From VXPQ01 sp965248175 (GTDB taxonomy: Bacteria; Bacteroidota; Rhodothermia; Rhodothermales; VXPQ01): a stretch of DNA of 64,000 nucleotides. Of this stretch, positions 17,254 to 24,612 are shown piece after piece (the first letter of the stretch is position 1; each line of letters begins with the position of its first letter). The notes beneath the pieces were generated by a model, which did not search any database, had not been told where the DNA came from, and saw only the letters and a program-made list of their open reading frames with translations. The translations under genes were made by a program, and so were the position numbers. The stretch covers positions 1,860,001 through 1,924,000 of the forward strand of contig OZ252093.1 of the NCBI GenBank assembly GCA_965248175.1, given 5' to 3'.

Positions 17254-18245
17254 CAGAGGCCCCAGACATACTCGAGGATGGCTTTCTGTGCATGTAACCG
17301 GAATTCGGCCTGTTCCAGGTGAATGGCTCCCGGTCCGTCCAGTACATCATCTTCGACGACCACATTGCGGCGTACGGGCAAGCAATGCATGAAGCGCGCC
17401 TCTCGCGTTTTCTGCATCCATTCCGTGGTAATACACCAATCCCGCAAGCTTTCCCGCCGCGCCGCTTCATGCTCCGGGTCGGAATAGACGAGCGGTCCGC
17501 TCCATGCCTTGGCGTACACGATATCCGCGCCGTCGAAAGCTTGTTCGCGGTTATCCGTTTCTTCGACTCGTGCACCATAGGACCGAGCCATTTCCATGAT
17601 CCCGTAATCGAGCGCGTAGTCGTCGGGTCGCACCACGGTCACGTTCATCCCCGATCGGGCAGCCATCAGCACGGCGGAATTGGGTACGGCCATGGGGAGC
17701 GCTCTGGGGTGATACGTCCATGCCAGCACAAACTTCTTGCCGCGCGGATCGCCCAGTTGCCGCCGGATGACCGCGGCATCGGCCAGGGCCTGACATGGAT
17801 GATAAAAGGCGGATTCGAGATTGATTACCGGTACGGACGAAGCCGAGGCGATGGTGCGGATGAGCCTTTCCTCCCGATCCTTGTTGAAATTCTTGAGTGA
17901 GGCGAAAACCCGTACGCCGAGCGCGTCGTAGTACCTCGACAGCACGCCGATGGCTTCCCGGATATGCTCTGCCTCCTTTCCATCCATGACGGCGCCCTGC
18001 TCGAAGGCGAAATGCCATGTCTCCTTACCGGGAGTGAGTACGGTTGAGTAGGCTCCGAGTTGTGCTGCCGCCAGTTCCATGGAGGTCCTGGTACGCAGCG
18101 AAGGGTTGAAAAACATGAGCGCAATACTACGCCCCCTGGCGGCATCCGTCCATTCCCCGGGGTTTTCGTAATAATGCAAGGCCCGCTCCACGGCCGCATT
18201 CCATATCACGCGGTTGAGCGATTGCCAGTCGATCAGGTGTCTCAT
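17253..18245 (-). CDS. argF': N-acyl-ornithine carbamoyltransferase (AOTC/SOTC type)
   Basis: Carbamoyltransferase of 330 aa. The carbamoyl-phosphate motif is SLRTRT (residues 49-54), followed by FYHPCQALAD and MHCLPVRRNVVV. The long segment between them and the operon context fit the N-acetyl/N-succinyl-ornithine branch found in Xanthomonas and Bacteroides rather than ordinary ArgF. Residue 92, in VMDGKEAEHI, aligns by eye with the position reported to set specificity (Glu in the acetyl enzyme, Pro in the succinyl enzyme); here it is Ala. The ATG overlaps the argD stop (ATGA). The carbamoyl phosphate would come from carAB at 43586-47602. Confidence 0.93.
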   Translation of the reverse strand: MRHLIDWQSLNRVIWNAAVERALHYYENPGEWTDAARGRSIALMFFNPSLRTRTSMELAAAQLGAYSTVLTPGKETWHFAFEQGAVMDGKEAEHIREAIGVLSRYYDALGVRVFASLKNFNKDREERLIRTIASASSVPVINLESAFYHPCQALADAAVIRRQLGDPRGKKFVLAWTYHPRALPMAVPNSAVLMAARSGMNVTVVRPDDYALDYGIMEMARSYGARVEETDNREQAFDGADIVYAKAWSGPLVYSDPEHEAARRESLRDWCITTEWMQKTREARFMHCLPVRRNVVVEDDVLDGPGAIHLEQAEFRLHAQKAILEYVWGL

Positions 18246-19432
18246 GTATCGATATCTACGGTTTGACAGATGTTCAGCGCGGATGAAAGTGCCTCACAAA
18301 ACACATCCAGCGCTTCGAAGGGGGTATTAATCGGAGGCATGAGCCGGATCACGTTCGGGTCGTCTGCTCCGCCTGTAAGAATGCCCTGTTCCAGCAGTGC
18401 CTCGCGAACCGGAGAGGCAGGGCGATCCAGCACGATGCCAATAAGTCCACCTCGCCCGCGTACGCTGCAGTTGAGCGGTTCCAGTCCACTGCGTATGCGT
18501 TCGAACAGTTTGGCTGCACGTGGCATGAGATGCTCTTCCACCAGCGTCCGCAGCGTAGCCTCCACAGCGGCCATGGCTATCATCCCGCCCCCGAAGGTTG
18601 TTCCCTGATCCCCGGGCTTCACGGTCGATGCAATCTCATCGGAAAGAAGCACGGCGCCCACCGGCACACCTGCTCCAAGGCTTTTCGCCAGCGAAATGCA
18701 ATCCGGGCGTACCCCGTACTGCGTACTGACGGAGAATGTACCCGTGCGTCCTACCCCGGTCTGTACTTCGTCAAAGAGCAGCAGGGCGCCATGCTGGTCG
18801 CATAGATCCCGCAACGCGCGGTAGTATGTCGCCGCCGCTTCGACCATACCCGCCATGCTCTGGATAGGTTCGAGGAGCACCGCTGCAATATCGTCATGCG
18901 CTTCAAAAGCTTCCTCGACCGCGGCGGCATCGCCGAACGGGACGAACGTTGTTGCCGCAAGCACGTCCCGGTACGGCGCCCGGTATGCATCTTTCCATGT
19001 TGCGGCGAGGCAGCCGAGCGTGCGTCCGTGAAAGCCGCCCTCCATGGCAAGGATGCGCGGCCGTCTGGTATGCTTGCGCGCCAGTTTGAGCGCCGTTTCG
19101 TTTGCCTCGGCGCCCGAATTGCAAAAGAAGATATGCCGGAGTCCTTCCGGGGCGAGCGTTCCGAGGCGTTCAAGCGCACGGGCTCGCGTATCGTTGTAGA
19201 CGGTATTGGAATAAAAAAGGAGCTGTCCAGCCTGCTTCCGGATTGCTTCCACAACCCGGGTTGGACTATGTCCCAGGAGCGCCACACAGTGTCCCCCGTA
19301 GAGGTCCAGATATTTTCGCCCCTCGATGTCCCACACGTAGCTGCCTTCGCCCCGAGCGAGCACGATGGGCATGCGCGCGTAGGTGGGGATCTGGTAGAGG
19401 TTTTCGAGAGCGATAGCTTCCTGCGTAGTCAT
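18242..19432 (-). CDS. argD: acetylornithine/N-acyl-ornithine aminotransferase
   Basis: Class-III PLP aminotransferase of about 396 aa that converts N-acylglutamate semialdehyde to N-acylornithine. The PLP lysine lies in SLAKSLGAGVP, the cofactor Asp in LLFDEVQTGVGRTG, and the early motif DLYGGHCVALLGHSP is intact. An in-frame GTG at 19451-19453 overlaps the argC stop as GTGA, matching other joints of the operon; however, the ATG at 19430-19432 gives an N-terminus (MTTQEAIALENLYQIPTYAR) that looks native. Either start is possible. Its 3' end overlaps argF'. Confidence 0.95.
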   Translation of the reverse strand: MTTQEAIALENLYQIPTYARMPIVLARGEGSYVWDIEGRKYLDLYGGHCVALLGHSPTRVVEAIRKQAGQLLFYSNTVYNDTRARALERLGTLAPEGLRHIFFCNSGAEANETALKLARKHTRRPRILAMEGGFHGRTLGCLAATWKDAYRAPYRDVLAATTFVPFGDAAAVEEAFEAHDDIAAVLLEPIQSMAGMVEAAATYYRALRDLCDQHGALLLFDEVQTGVGRTGTFSVSTQYGVRPDCISLAKSLGAGVPVGAVLLSDEIASTVKPGDQGTTFGGGMIAMAAVEATLRTLVEEHLMPRAAKLFERIRSGLEPLNCSVRGRGGLIGIVLDRPASPVREALLEQGILTGGADDPNVIRLMPPINTPFEALDVFCEALSSALNICQTVDIDT

Positions 19433-19449
19433 GTGTATACGGCGCGCGT

Positions 19450-20472
19450 TCACAATTGCGCCTTTGAGGCGGGAAGAAGGCCTGCCGTTTCAGGCAGGCC
19501 GAGGAGAAGATTGAGGTTCTGGATGGCCTGCCCGGCAGCTCCCTTGATCAGGTTATCCTCCGCAAAGCCGACCAACAGATGGCCGTTCCGGACGATCCAC
19601 CCGATGTCGCAGAACGGCGAATATGCCGCAAACCGCAATTCCGGGAGCCCATTCGCGTAGAGCCGGACAAACGGGCAGTCCGCATAGGCTTCCGTATACC
19701 ATTGTTCCACATCGGAGGCCGCGGCGTCTGCAGGCAGCGGAATATCTGCTACGCCCCAGATGCCGCGTGTCCAGGGACCGGAAACGGGCACGAAACGGAT
19801 TTCTGTATCCGGTCCCAGCACCTGCATTATTTCGGGGAGGTGCTGGTGATTCAGCACCTTGTAAGCCCGCACATTGCCGTCCCGGGTCGGGAAGTGTGTG
19901 GTGGCCTTGGGGCGTGCCCCCGAGCCTGAAGCACCTGTCCAGGCTGTCACAAAGGCCTCTACCGTTTCCATGTGCTGCGTGACCGGCCACAGCGCCAGGC
20001 TGATGCCCGTCGCAAAACAACCCGGATTCGCAATACGCCTTGTTCCCGGGGGATAGGGTGCGCAAATTTCCGGCAGGCCATATACAAATGACGGGAGCAG
20101 ATCGGGCGCCGGATGTGCAAAATCAAACCATGTTTCGTACAGAGAGGCGTTCCCGAGTCGAAAATCTGCGCTCAGGTCAATGAGTATACCGTCGAACCCG
20201 TCGGCGAATAACTTCGCTGCGAGGCCGGCGCTTTTGCCGTGCTCGGCGGCTATGAAGATAATGTCTGTCTCAGCGGGGTCGAACTTGTCCGGATCACTGA
20301 AAAACATATCCAGTTGTCCGCGCAGGTGCGGGTGGGCGTGCCACACCGGTTTCCCGGCATATACCCGACTGGTAACGGCATGGAGCCGAACCTCGGGGTG
20401 GGCAAGAAGGAGGCGGATCAATTCGCCGCCTGTGTATCCTGCGCCGTGAAGAAGGGCTATCCGGTTATTCAT
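19450..20472 (-). CDS. argC: N-acyl-gamma-glutamyl-phosphate reductase
   Basis: NADPH-dependent reductase of about 340 aa. LLHGAGYTGGELIRLLLAHPEV gives the Rossmann fold at the N-terminus, and NPGCFATGISLALWP holds the catalytic Cys. The open frame extends to 20604, into the end of argG, but the ATG at 20470-20472 puts the nucleotide-binding motif at residue 6 as expected. It lies 25 bp downstream of argG and next to argD in the arginine operon. Confidence 0.95.
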   Translation of the reverse strand: MNNRIALLHGAGYTGGELIRLLLAHPEVRLHAVTSRVYAGKPVWHAHPHLRGQLDMFFSDPDKFDPAETDIIFIAAEHGKSAGLAAKLFADGFDGILIDLSADFRLGNASLYETWFDFAHPAPDLLPSFVYGLPEICAPYPPGTRRIANPGCFATGISLALWPVTQHMETVEAFVTAWTGASGSGARPKATTHFPTRDGNVRAYKVLNHQHLPEIMQVLGPDTEIRFVPVSGPWTRGIWGVADIPLPADAAASDVEQWYTEAYADCPFVRLYANGLPELRFAAYSPFCDIGWIVRNGHLLVGFAEDNLIKGAAGQAIQNLNLLLGLPETAGLLPASKAQL

Positions 20473-20497
20473 GGCAGCATGCAACGAGTGCGAGTGT

Positions 20498-21721
20498 TCA
20501 GGCAGGGGATTCTTGCGACGCGTTTTCCGCATTGCGGCGTGCTCTGTGCGCCAATAGAGCCTGCACGGCGTAAATCTGCGTAAACCCTTCGGCGTCTCGT
20601 CCATCCCACAATGCGTTGGTTTCTCCGTAGACAGCCACGCTTGGGTCGAACATCGAATAAGGACTCTCGCACCCCGGTATCTCGATACACCCCTGACGCG
20701 CTTTTACTCGCACGGCGCCGGTGACGGCGGTCTGTGACGAATCGATGAGGGCTTCAATATCCCGCATTACCGGGTCGAAATACTGCCCTTCGTGCAGCAT
20801 CTGTCCATAGTAATCCGCCAGATGATCTTTCTGGAAGCGTTGCCGGTTCGTCAGCACAACCTTTTCCAGTTCGCGATGTGCAGGGAGCAGGATTGCCGGA
20901 GCTGGCGCCTCAAAGGCTACGCGTCCTTTGACCCCAAGAATCGTATCGCCCACATGCATGCCTCTCCCAACGCCGTGTGCAGCCCCCTCGGCATTGAGTG
21001 TTTCAACAAGTGTCACCGGATCCAGAGGCGATTCATTGATAGAAACGGGAAGGCCTGCCTCGAAGCCAATTATCCATTCCTGTCCTGCGTCGGGAGCGTT
21101 GGCGGGTGCTACCGTATCTGCCCATCCCTCTTCGGGGAGGGGGTTGGAGGAGGTGAGCGTTTCGCCTCCTCCGATCGTGGTGCCCCAGAGACCCCGGTTG
21201 ATGGACCACACCGTTGTTTTGCGAGGTACGTCGAAGCCGCGTTCCTGCAAAAAGGCTGTTGTTTCCTCACGACTCAGCCCCAGCGACCGGATTGGGGTCA
21301 GAATGTCCAGGTTGTCCGCCAGCAGGCGTACGGCGACATCGAAGCGAACCTGATCGTTTCCGGCGCCGGTCGACCCATGGGCAATGGCCCGGGCACCCGT
21401 TTCTTGCGCCGCATGTACTACCATACGCGCCTGCGTCACCCGCTCCGGTCCGACACACAGCGGGTATACGCCGCCGCGCAGAACGTTACCCTTGATCAGG
21501 TAGCTCAGGTGATCGTCAAAGAGGGTCCTCCGCGCATCCACGAGGATGTGCCGGGCCGCACCAAGCGCTCGTGCTCGCGCCTTAACAACTTGTGCTTCTT
21601 TTTCCGAGAGTCCCCCTGTGTTGACCGTAACCGTATAGATCGGCTCGTCGCAGGTTTCGGCGAGATAAGGCACGCAAAAAGACGTATCGAGGCCGCCGCT
21701 AAAAGCAAGTACTATGGCCAT
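20498..21721 (-). CDS. argG: argininosuccinate synthase
   Basis: ATP-dependent ligase of 407 aa joining citrulline and aspartate. The N-type ATP pyrophosphatase loop FSGGLDTSFCVPYL is at residues 7-20, and VRFDVAVRLLADNLDILTPIR and GVGRGMHVGDTILGVKGR follow. It is the first structural gene of the seven-gene arginine operon; putting argG first and argH last is unusual compared with many argGH pairs. About 270 nt of leader RNA precede it and contain an arginine-rich ORF and an intrinsic terminator (separate entries). Relatives of this shorter-loop form occur in Bacteroidota. Confidence 0.96.
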   Translation of the reverse strand: MAIVLAFSGGLDTSFCVPYLAETCDEPIYTVTVNTGGLSEKEAQVVKARARALGAARHILVDARRTLFDDHLSYLIKGNVLRGGVYPLCVGPERVTQARMVVHAAQETGARAIAHGSTGAGNDQVRFDVAVRLLADNLDILTPIRSLGLSREETTAFLQERGFDVPRKTTVWSINRGLWGTTIGGGETLTSSNPLPEEGWADTVAPANAPDAGQEWIIGFEAGLPVSINESPLDPVTLVETLNAEGAAHGVGRGMHVGDTILGVKGRVAFEAPAPAILLPAHRELEKVVLTNRQRFQKDHLADYYGQMLHEGQYFDPVMRDIEALIDSSQTAVTGAVRVKARQGCIEIPGCESPYSMFDPSVAVYGETNALWDGRDAEGFTQIYAVQALLAHRARRNAENASQESPA

Positions 21722-21784
21722 CGTTGTAGTGTATGAGAAAGATAAAAGACTATGGGGGTGAATGAATGCAGGCCGGCGCGGTAC

Positions 21785-21816
21785 AAAAAAAGCGCTGACC
21801 CAAGTGAATCAGCGCT
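21785..21816 (-). terminator. intrinsic terminator in the argG leader (attenuator)
   Basis: Read on the minus strand, an 8-bp perfect stem AGCGCTGA (21809-21816) / TCAGCGCT (21791-21798) with a 10-nt loop is followed directly by seven T residues (21785-21791). It stands between the promoter at 21997-22025 and the argG start at 21721, so transcripts that begin at that promoter must pass it. No other minus-strand gene end is close upstream, so it is best read as an attenuator, not an end-of-operon terminator. Its 5' arm can alternatively pair with the AGCGCT inside the leader ORF. Confidence 0.8.
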
Positions 21817-21852
21817 GTGCAAGCAATTTGGCCAGAGTAATCCCTGGCGGCG

Positions 21853-21951
21853 TCATGGTGAAGCGCTTCTCCACGCAAAAAGAAAGCATCCTCGTCGCAG
21901 GCGCGACGGGAACGCAACAAAACGACGGGTATGTGTGCGGGATGCATGCAT
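21853..21951 (-). CDS. argL: arginine-rich leader peptide, 32 codons
   Basis: A short ORF upstream of the terminator and argG: 32 residues with 7 arginines, at positions 5, 9, 10, 17, 19, 20 and 28 (MHASRTHTRRFV..., SRLRRG, WRSASP). Arginine codons used are CGC, CGT, CGT, CGC, CGA, CGA and AGA. The stop codon lies 37 nt before the terminator stem. A perfect palindrome GAAGCGCTTC (21860-21869) overlaps codons 28-31; its AGCGCT core is complementary to the terminator 5' arm. Starved ribosomes stalled at the arginine codons would leave this core free to pair and block termination, as in classical attenuation. No clear Shine-Dalgarno is seen. The symbol is descriptive; expression is inferred. Confidence 0.6.
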   Translation of the reverse strand: MHASRTHTRRFVAFPSRLRRGCFLFAWRSASP

Positions 21952-21996
21952 GGAGCCGGTCAGGCGTTGCTGCCATTTATACCGTATTCAGGTAAC

Positions 21997-22025
21997 ATAA
22001 TAACTTTCGCTGGTACCCCTGTCAA
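21997..22025 (-). promoter_or_regulatory. sigma70-like promoter of the arginine operon
   Basis: On the minus strand, TTGACA (22020-22025) is separated by exactly 17 nt from TATTAT (21997-22002). The predicted start near 21990 gives a leader of about 268 nt before argG. A short inverted repeat CCCCT-GTCA-AGGGG (22016-22029) overlaps the -35 hexamer and could be an operator for a repressor. Confidence 0.65.
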
Positions 22026-22061
22026 GGGGACAAGGTTTCCGGAACGGGTACGATTAATGTG

Positions 22062-22316
22062 ATGCTCGATCGCGTGGTTTATCTGCCGCTGCCTCCGGCT
22101 GTCCCGGAAGATTTTGACATACGTCCGCGCGGCAAGAAAGCTGTTGAGGATATGTGGGCGGGGATCCTTGCACAGAGCATCTCTGCGCAGTACGGCTATC
22201 TTCTCGCTCTTACGCCAGATCAGGCCAAAGAGCGGATTGAGAAGATGGCTGCTCGCGCCCGACGATCTGTCGAGCCGCTATGGGTAGCTTACGGCACTCG
22301 GCTCGCTAATGATTGA
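22062..22316 (+). CDS. small hypothetical protein
   Basis: An 84-aa ORF (ATG at 22062; a GTG lies one codon earlier) that diverges from the arginine operon promoter. No domain is recognised. The composition looks protein-like: an N-terminal proline-rich piece (LPLPPAVPEDFDIRPRG) followed by an amphipathic helical part with KERIEKMAARARRSVEPLW. It ends just before the first unit of the tandem repeat. It could be a genuine small gene or a remnant trapped beside the repeat array. Confidence 0.4.
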   Translation: MLDRVVYLPLPPAVPEDFDIRPRGKKAVEDMWAGILAQSISAQYGYLLALTPDQAKERIEKMAARARRSVEPLWVAYGTRLAND

Positions 22317-22383
22317 TAGTGATCGCGTCTGCGTCCCCTGTTGCCTCTTGGCGAAGGGGCAAAGGCGCAACCTTGCGGTCGAG

Positions 22384-23031
22384 TCAAAAAAGCCCAAAGG
22401 AAAGCCCCAGCTTGTAAACAAACCGGTTTTTTGTATGGGGATTACGCTCCTCGAGAGGAACATGAACGTACTTTTGCACCTCTGTAATAACCGCCAACCT
22501 GTTGCCGAGGGGAACCGCTACGCGCAGGCCGACTTCCAAGGCCTTGAGGCGGTTGGGATAATTTTCACCCCAATAAGGGGGCAGCTGGTCGATAAGCAGG
22601 CATTCGGGGGATGGAGGAGTTTTTACATAGTCACCGCTGATAAAGTGCCAGGATAGGCCACCGAACAGGCTCAGGGAAACAAGAGGAATTTTTGTAGGGA
22701 CCACGTAAAGGCGGGCTCCGGCAATGTGGCTGCTATGAGAATAGACATCTGTGCAGCCGCCATGAAGCAAACCAGACACTCCATCGTCCCAGGCTCCCCA
22801 GTGTAGGTCGCCTTGTAAAGAAATCCCGCTGGCGAGCGGAAAAGGCCGGCTGGCGATCTGCACTTCCGGATAGAATGCGTAGCGGGGCAGGTCGCGATAC
22901 TCCTCATACTGAAAATTTCGAATGACTCCGCCCTGCACGGATACATTCAACCGGGCAGGTTGTGCCGCTGCCGAGGAGATCAACAGGAGGCAGCCGGCAA
23001 GTAGCAGGGTATAACGCGGCATATGGATCAC
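22384..23031 (-). CDS. outer-membrane barrel paralogue A
   Basis: A 215-aa secreted protein with a signal peptide (LLLAGCLLLISSAAAQ) and alternating amphipathic strands, ending in phenylalanine (LGLSFGLF), as expected of an outer-membrane beta-barrel. It is about as long as paralogue C (218 aa) and shares the scaffold segments RLNVSVQGGVIR, YVVPTKIPLVSLSLFGGLSWHF and LEVGLRVAVPLGNRLAV with both other copies. It differs from them mainly in three loop-like regions (after NFQYE, after WDDGV and after SGDY). Unknown function; the tandem context suggests surface variation. Confidence 0.75.
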   Translation of the reverse strand: MIHMPRYTLLLAGCLLLISSAAAQPARLNVSVQGGVIRNFQYEEYRDLPRYAFYPEVQIASRPFPLASGISLQGDLHWGAWDDGVSGLLHGGCTDVYSHSSHIAGARLYVVPTKIPLVSLSLFGGLSWHFISGDYVKTPPSPECLLIDQLPPYWGENYPNRLKALEVGLRVAVPLGNRLAVITEVQKYVHVPLEERNPHTKNRFVYKLGLSFGLF

Positions 23032-23058
23032 CGTTGAGTAATGTCGTACGAAGACAGC

Positions 23059-23346
23059 TTATTTGAGCAAGGTCATATGCCTGGTTTGCGCGAAGGATCC
23101 TGCCTCGATCCGATAGAGATAGATTCCACTGGGCAGGCCCGTTGCATCCCATCTCGCTTCATGGTAACCGGCTCCCAGGGTCTTATCGAGAAGGCGTTCC
23201 ACCTCGCGTCCCATCACATCGTAGACAACCAGTGAAACCGCCGAGGCCTCCGGCAAAGTAAATCGGATCTCCCTTGCCGCCAACCAAAAAAGAAGTGGAG
23301 GCGAAACGCCGGGAATCCGGTAGGCGAATCGTTGCCAAGCACTCAC
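23059..23346 (-). pseudogene. orphan T9SS sorting-domain fragment, unit A
   Basis: The last 70 or so residues are almost identical to the C-terminal sorting domain of the metalloprotease at 25307 (FTLPEASAVSLVVYDVMGREVERLLD, ending RHMTLLK). Upstream of position 23272 the identity stops abruptly and unrelated sequence (the junction segment) follows, so the domain has no passenger protein. The 95-codon frame opens at a GTG inside the junction segment, without a signal peptide. It is best seen as a duplicated 3' end carried along with the barrel gene. Confidence 0.75.
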
Positions 23347-23440
23347 CCGGCAACGCGTTGTTGCAGCAGGGCAAGTACGTTACACAGGAAGAACTCGAAG
23401 AGGAGCGCAATAGCGCCCTGTTATTTCCTGGCGCAATCCT
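23273..23440 (+). other. junction segment J of unit A with a plus-strand ORF
   Basis: A 168-bp stretch between the sorting-domain fragment and the next repeat unit, found again at 24446-24612 but absent from unit C. On the plus strand it encodes most of a 69-residue frame (23274-23483, TTG start) with KKEVEAKRRESGRRIVAKHSPGNALLQQGKYVTQEELEEER. This has the charged helical character of a real protein, but the frame lacks a normal start. It may be the tail of an older gene whose front was lost when the duplication formed. Confidence 0.5.
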
Positions 23441-23449
23441 GCGGTCGAG

Positions 23450-24203
23450 TCAAAAAAACCCAAAGGAAAGCCCCAGTTTGTAAACAAACCGGTTTGGGGT
23501 ATGGGCAATACGTTCCACGACGGAACGATGAACGTACTTTTGCACTTCTGTAGTAATCGCCAGCCTGCTGCCGAGAGGAACCGCTACGCGTAGACCGACT
23601 TCCAGGGTCCTGAAGCGCTCGTGATAATTTCTACCCCAATAACCGTCTACATGACTAAAGTAATTAGAATTAGAGTAATAAGAGTGAATAGAGTTAATCC
23701 AGTCCGCGCAGGGAATACCCGTGCCTACCGCGTATACGCATGTGTAAGATAAGGTCTATATGATCACCACTAACAAAGTGCCAGGATAGGCCGCTGAACA
23801 GGCTCAGGGAAACAAGAGGAATTTGTGTAGGGACCACGTACAAGCGGACTCCGGCAATGTGGCTGCTATGAGAATAGACGGGGATACTCCATGGAGGTCC
23901 TTCCGGAAATCCGAAAATGGTCCTACCACTCCTATCCTCACGCACTCCATCGTCCCAATACCCCCAGTGTAGGCCACTCTGTAAGGAAATCCAGCGGACG
24001 AAGGGAAAAGTCCGGCTCGTAATTTGCACTTCCGGATAGAATGCGTAGCGGGGCTGGCCCTCATCCTCATTCTGAAAATTTCGGATGACCCCGCCCTGCA
24101 CGGATACATTCAACCGGGCAGGTTGCGCTGTTTGCGCCGTTGCCGAGGAGATCGACAGGAGGCAGCCGGCAAGTAGCAGGGTATAACGCGGCATATGGAT
24201 CAC
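23450..24203 (-). pseudogene. outer-membrane barrel paralogue B, frameshifted
   Basis: The first 169 codons are intact (signal peptide, RLNVSVQGGVIRNFQNEDEG, LSLFSGLSWHFVSGD) and stop at 23694. The remaining barrel continues one frame over: WGRNYHERFRTLEVGLRVAVPLG...YKLGLSFGFF, ending with the stop at 23450. The shift must lie between about 23690 and 23760, in the third variable loop. It could be a dead copy or a silent donor cassette; a sequencing error cannot be excluded. Its second loop has about ten more residues than in copies A and C. Confidence 0.7.
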
Positions 24204-24230
24204 CGTTGAGTAATGTCGTACGAAGACAGC

Positions 24231-24518
24231 TTATTTGAGCAAGGTCATACGCCTGGTTTGCGCGAAGGACCCTGCCTCGATCCGATAGAGATAGACTCCA
24301 CTGGGCAGGCCCGTTGCATCCCATCTCGCTTCATAGGTAACCGGCTCCCAGGGTCTTATCGAGAAGGCGTTCCACCTCGCGTCCCATCACATCGTAGACA
24401 ATGAGTGAAACCGCCGAGGCCTCCGGCAAAGTAAATCGGATCTCCCTTGCCGCCAACCAAAAAAGAAGTGGAGGCGAAACGCCGGGAATCCGATAGGCGA
24501 ATCGTTGCCAAGCACTCC
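24231..24518 (-). pseudogene. orphan T9SS sorting-domain fragment, unit B
   Basis: A copy of the unit A fragment. A single inserted base (CTTCATAGGTAACC instead of CTTCATGGTAACC, near 24330) breaks the frame inside the sorting domain, so it cannot be read through even if transcribed. The upstream part enters junction segment J as in unit A. Confidence 0.7.
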
Positions 24519-24612
24519 CCCGGCAACGCGTTGTTGCAGCAGGGCAAGTACGTTACACAGGAAGAACTCGAAGAGGAGCGCAATAGCGCCCTGTTATTTC
24601 CTGGCGCAATCT
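24446..24612 (+). other. junction segment J of unit B with a plus-strand ORF
   Basis: Second copy of the junction segment, with a plus-strand frame (24447-24656, 69 codons) that differs from the unit A frame by only two residues (Gly/Asp in KRRES-x-RR and Asn/Ser in SSQKxPK). The near identity shows that the duplication is recent or being homogenised. Confidence 0.5.

Larger units (their letters stand above)
22376..23440 (-). repeat. tandem locus repeat, unit A
   Basis: First of three direct repeats that each begin with GCGGTCGAGTCAAAAAA. Unit A (1065 bp) holds an intact outer-membrane barrel gene, the 3' part of a T9SS sorting-domain gene, and a 168-bp junction segment (23273-23440) that replaces the rest of the metalloprotease gene. 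The other units are at 23441-24612 and 24613-25520. Confidence 0.85.
23441..24612 (-). repeat. tandem locus repeat, unit B
   Basis: Second direct repeat, 1172 bp. It contains a frameshifted barrel gene, a sorting-domain fragment with a one-base insertion, and a second copy of junction segment J (24446-24612). It is longer than unit A mainly because of extra sequence within two loop regions of the barrel gene. Confidence 0.85.

Noticed and set aside
21750..21947. 65-codon minus-strand ORF upstream of argG
   Set aside because: It begins at an ATG overlapping the leader ORF start but runs through the intrinsic terminator; the 32-codon frame that ends before the terminator is the better candidate.
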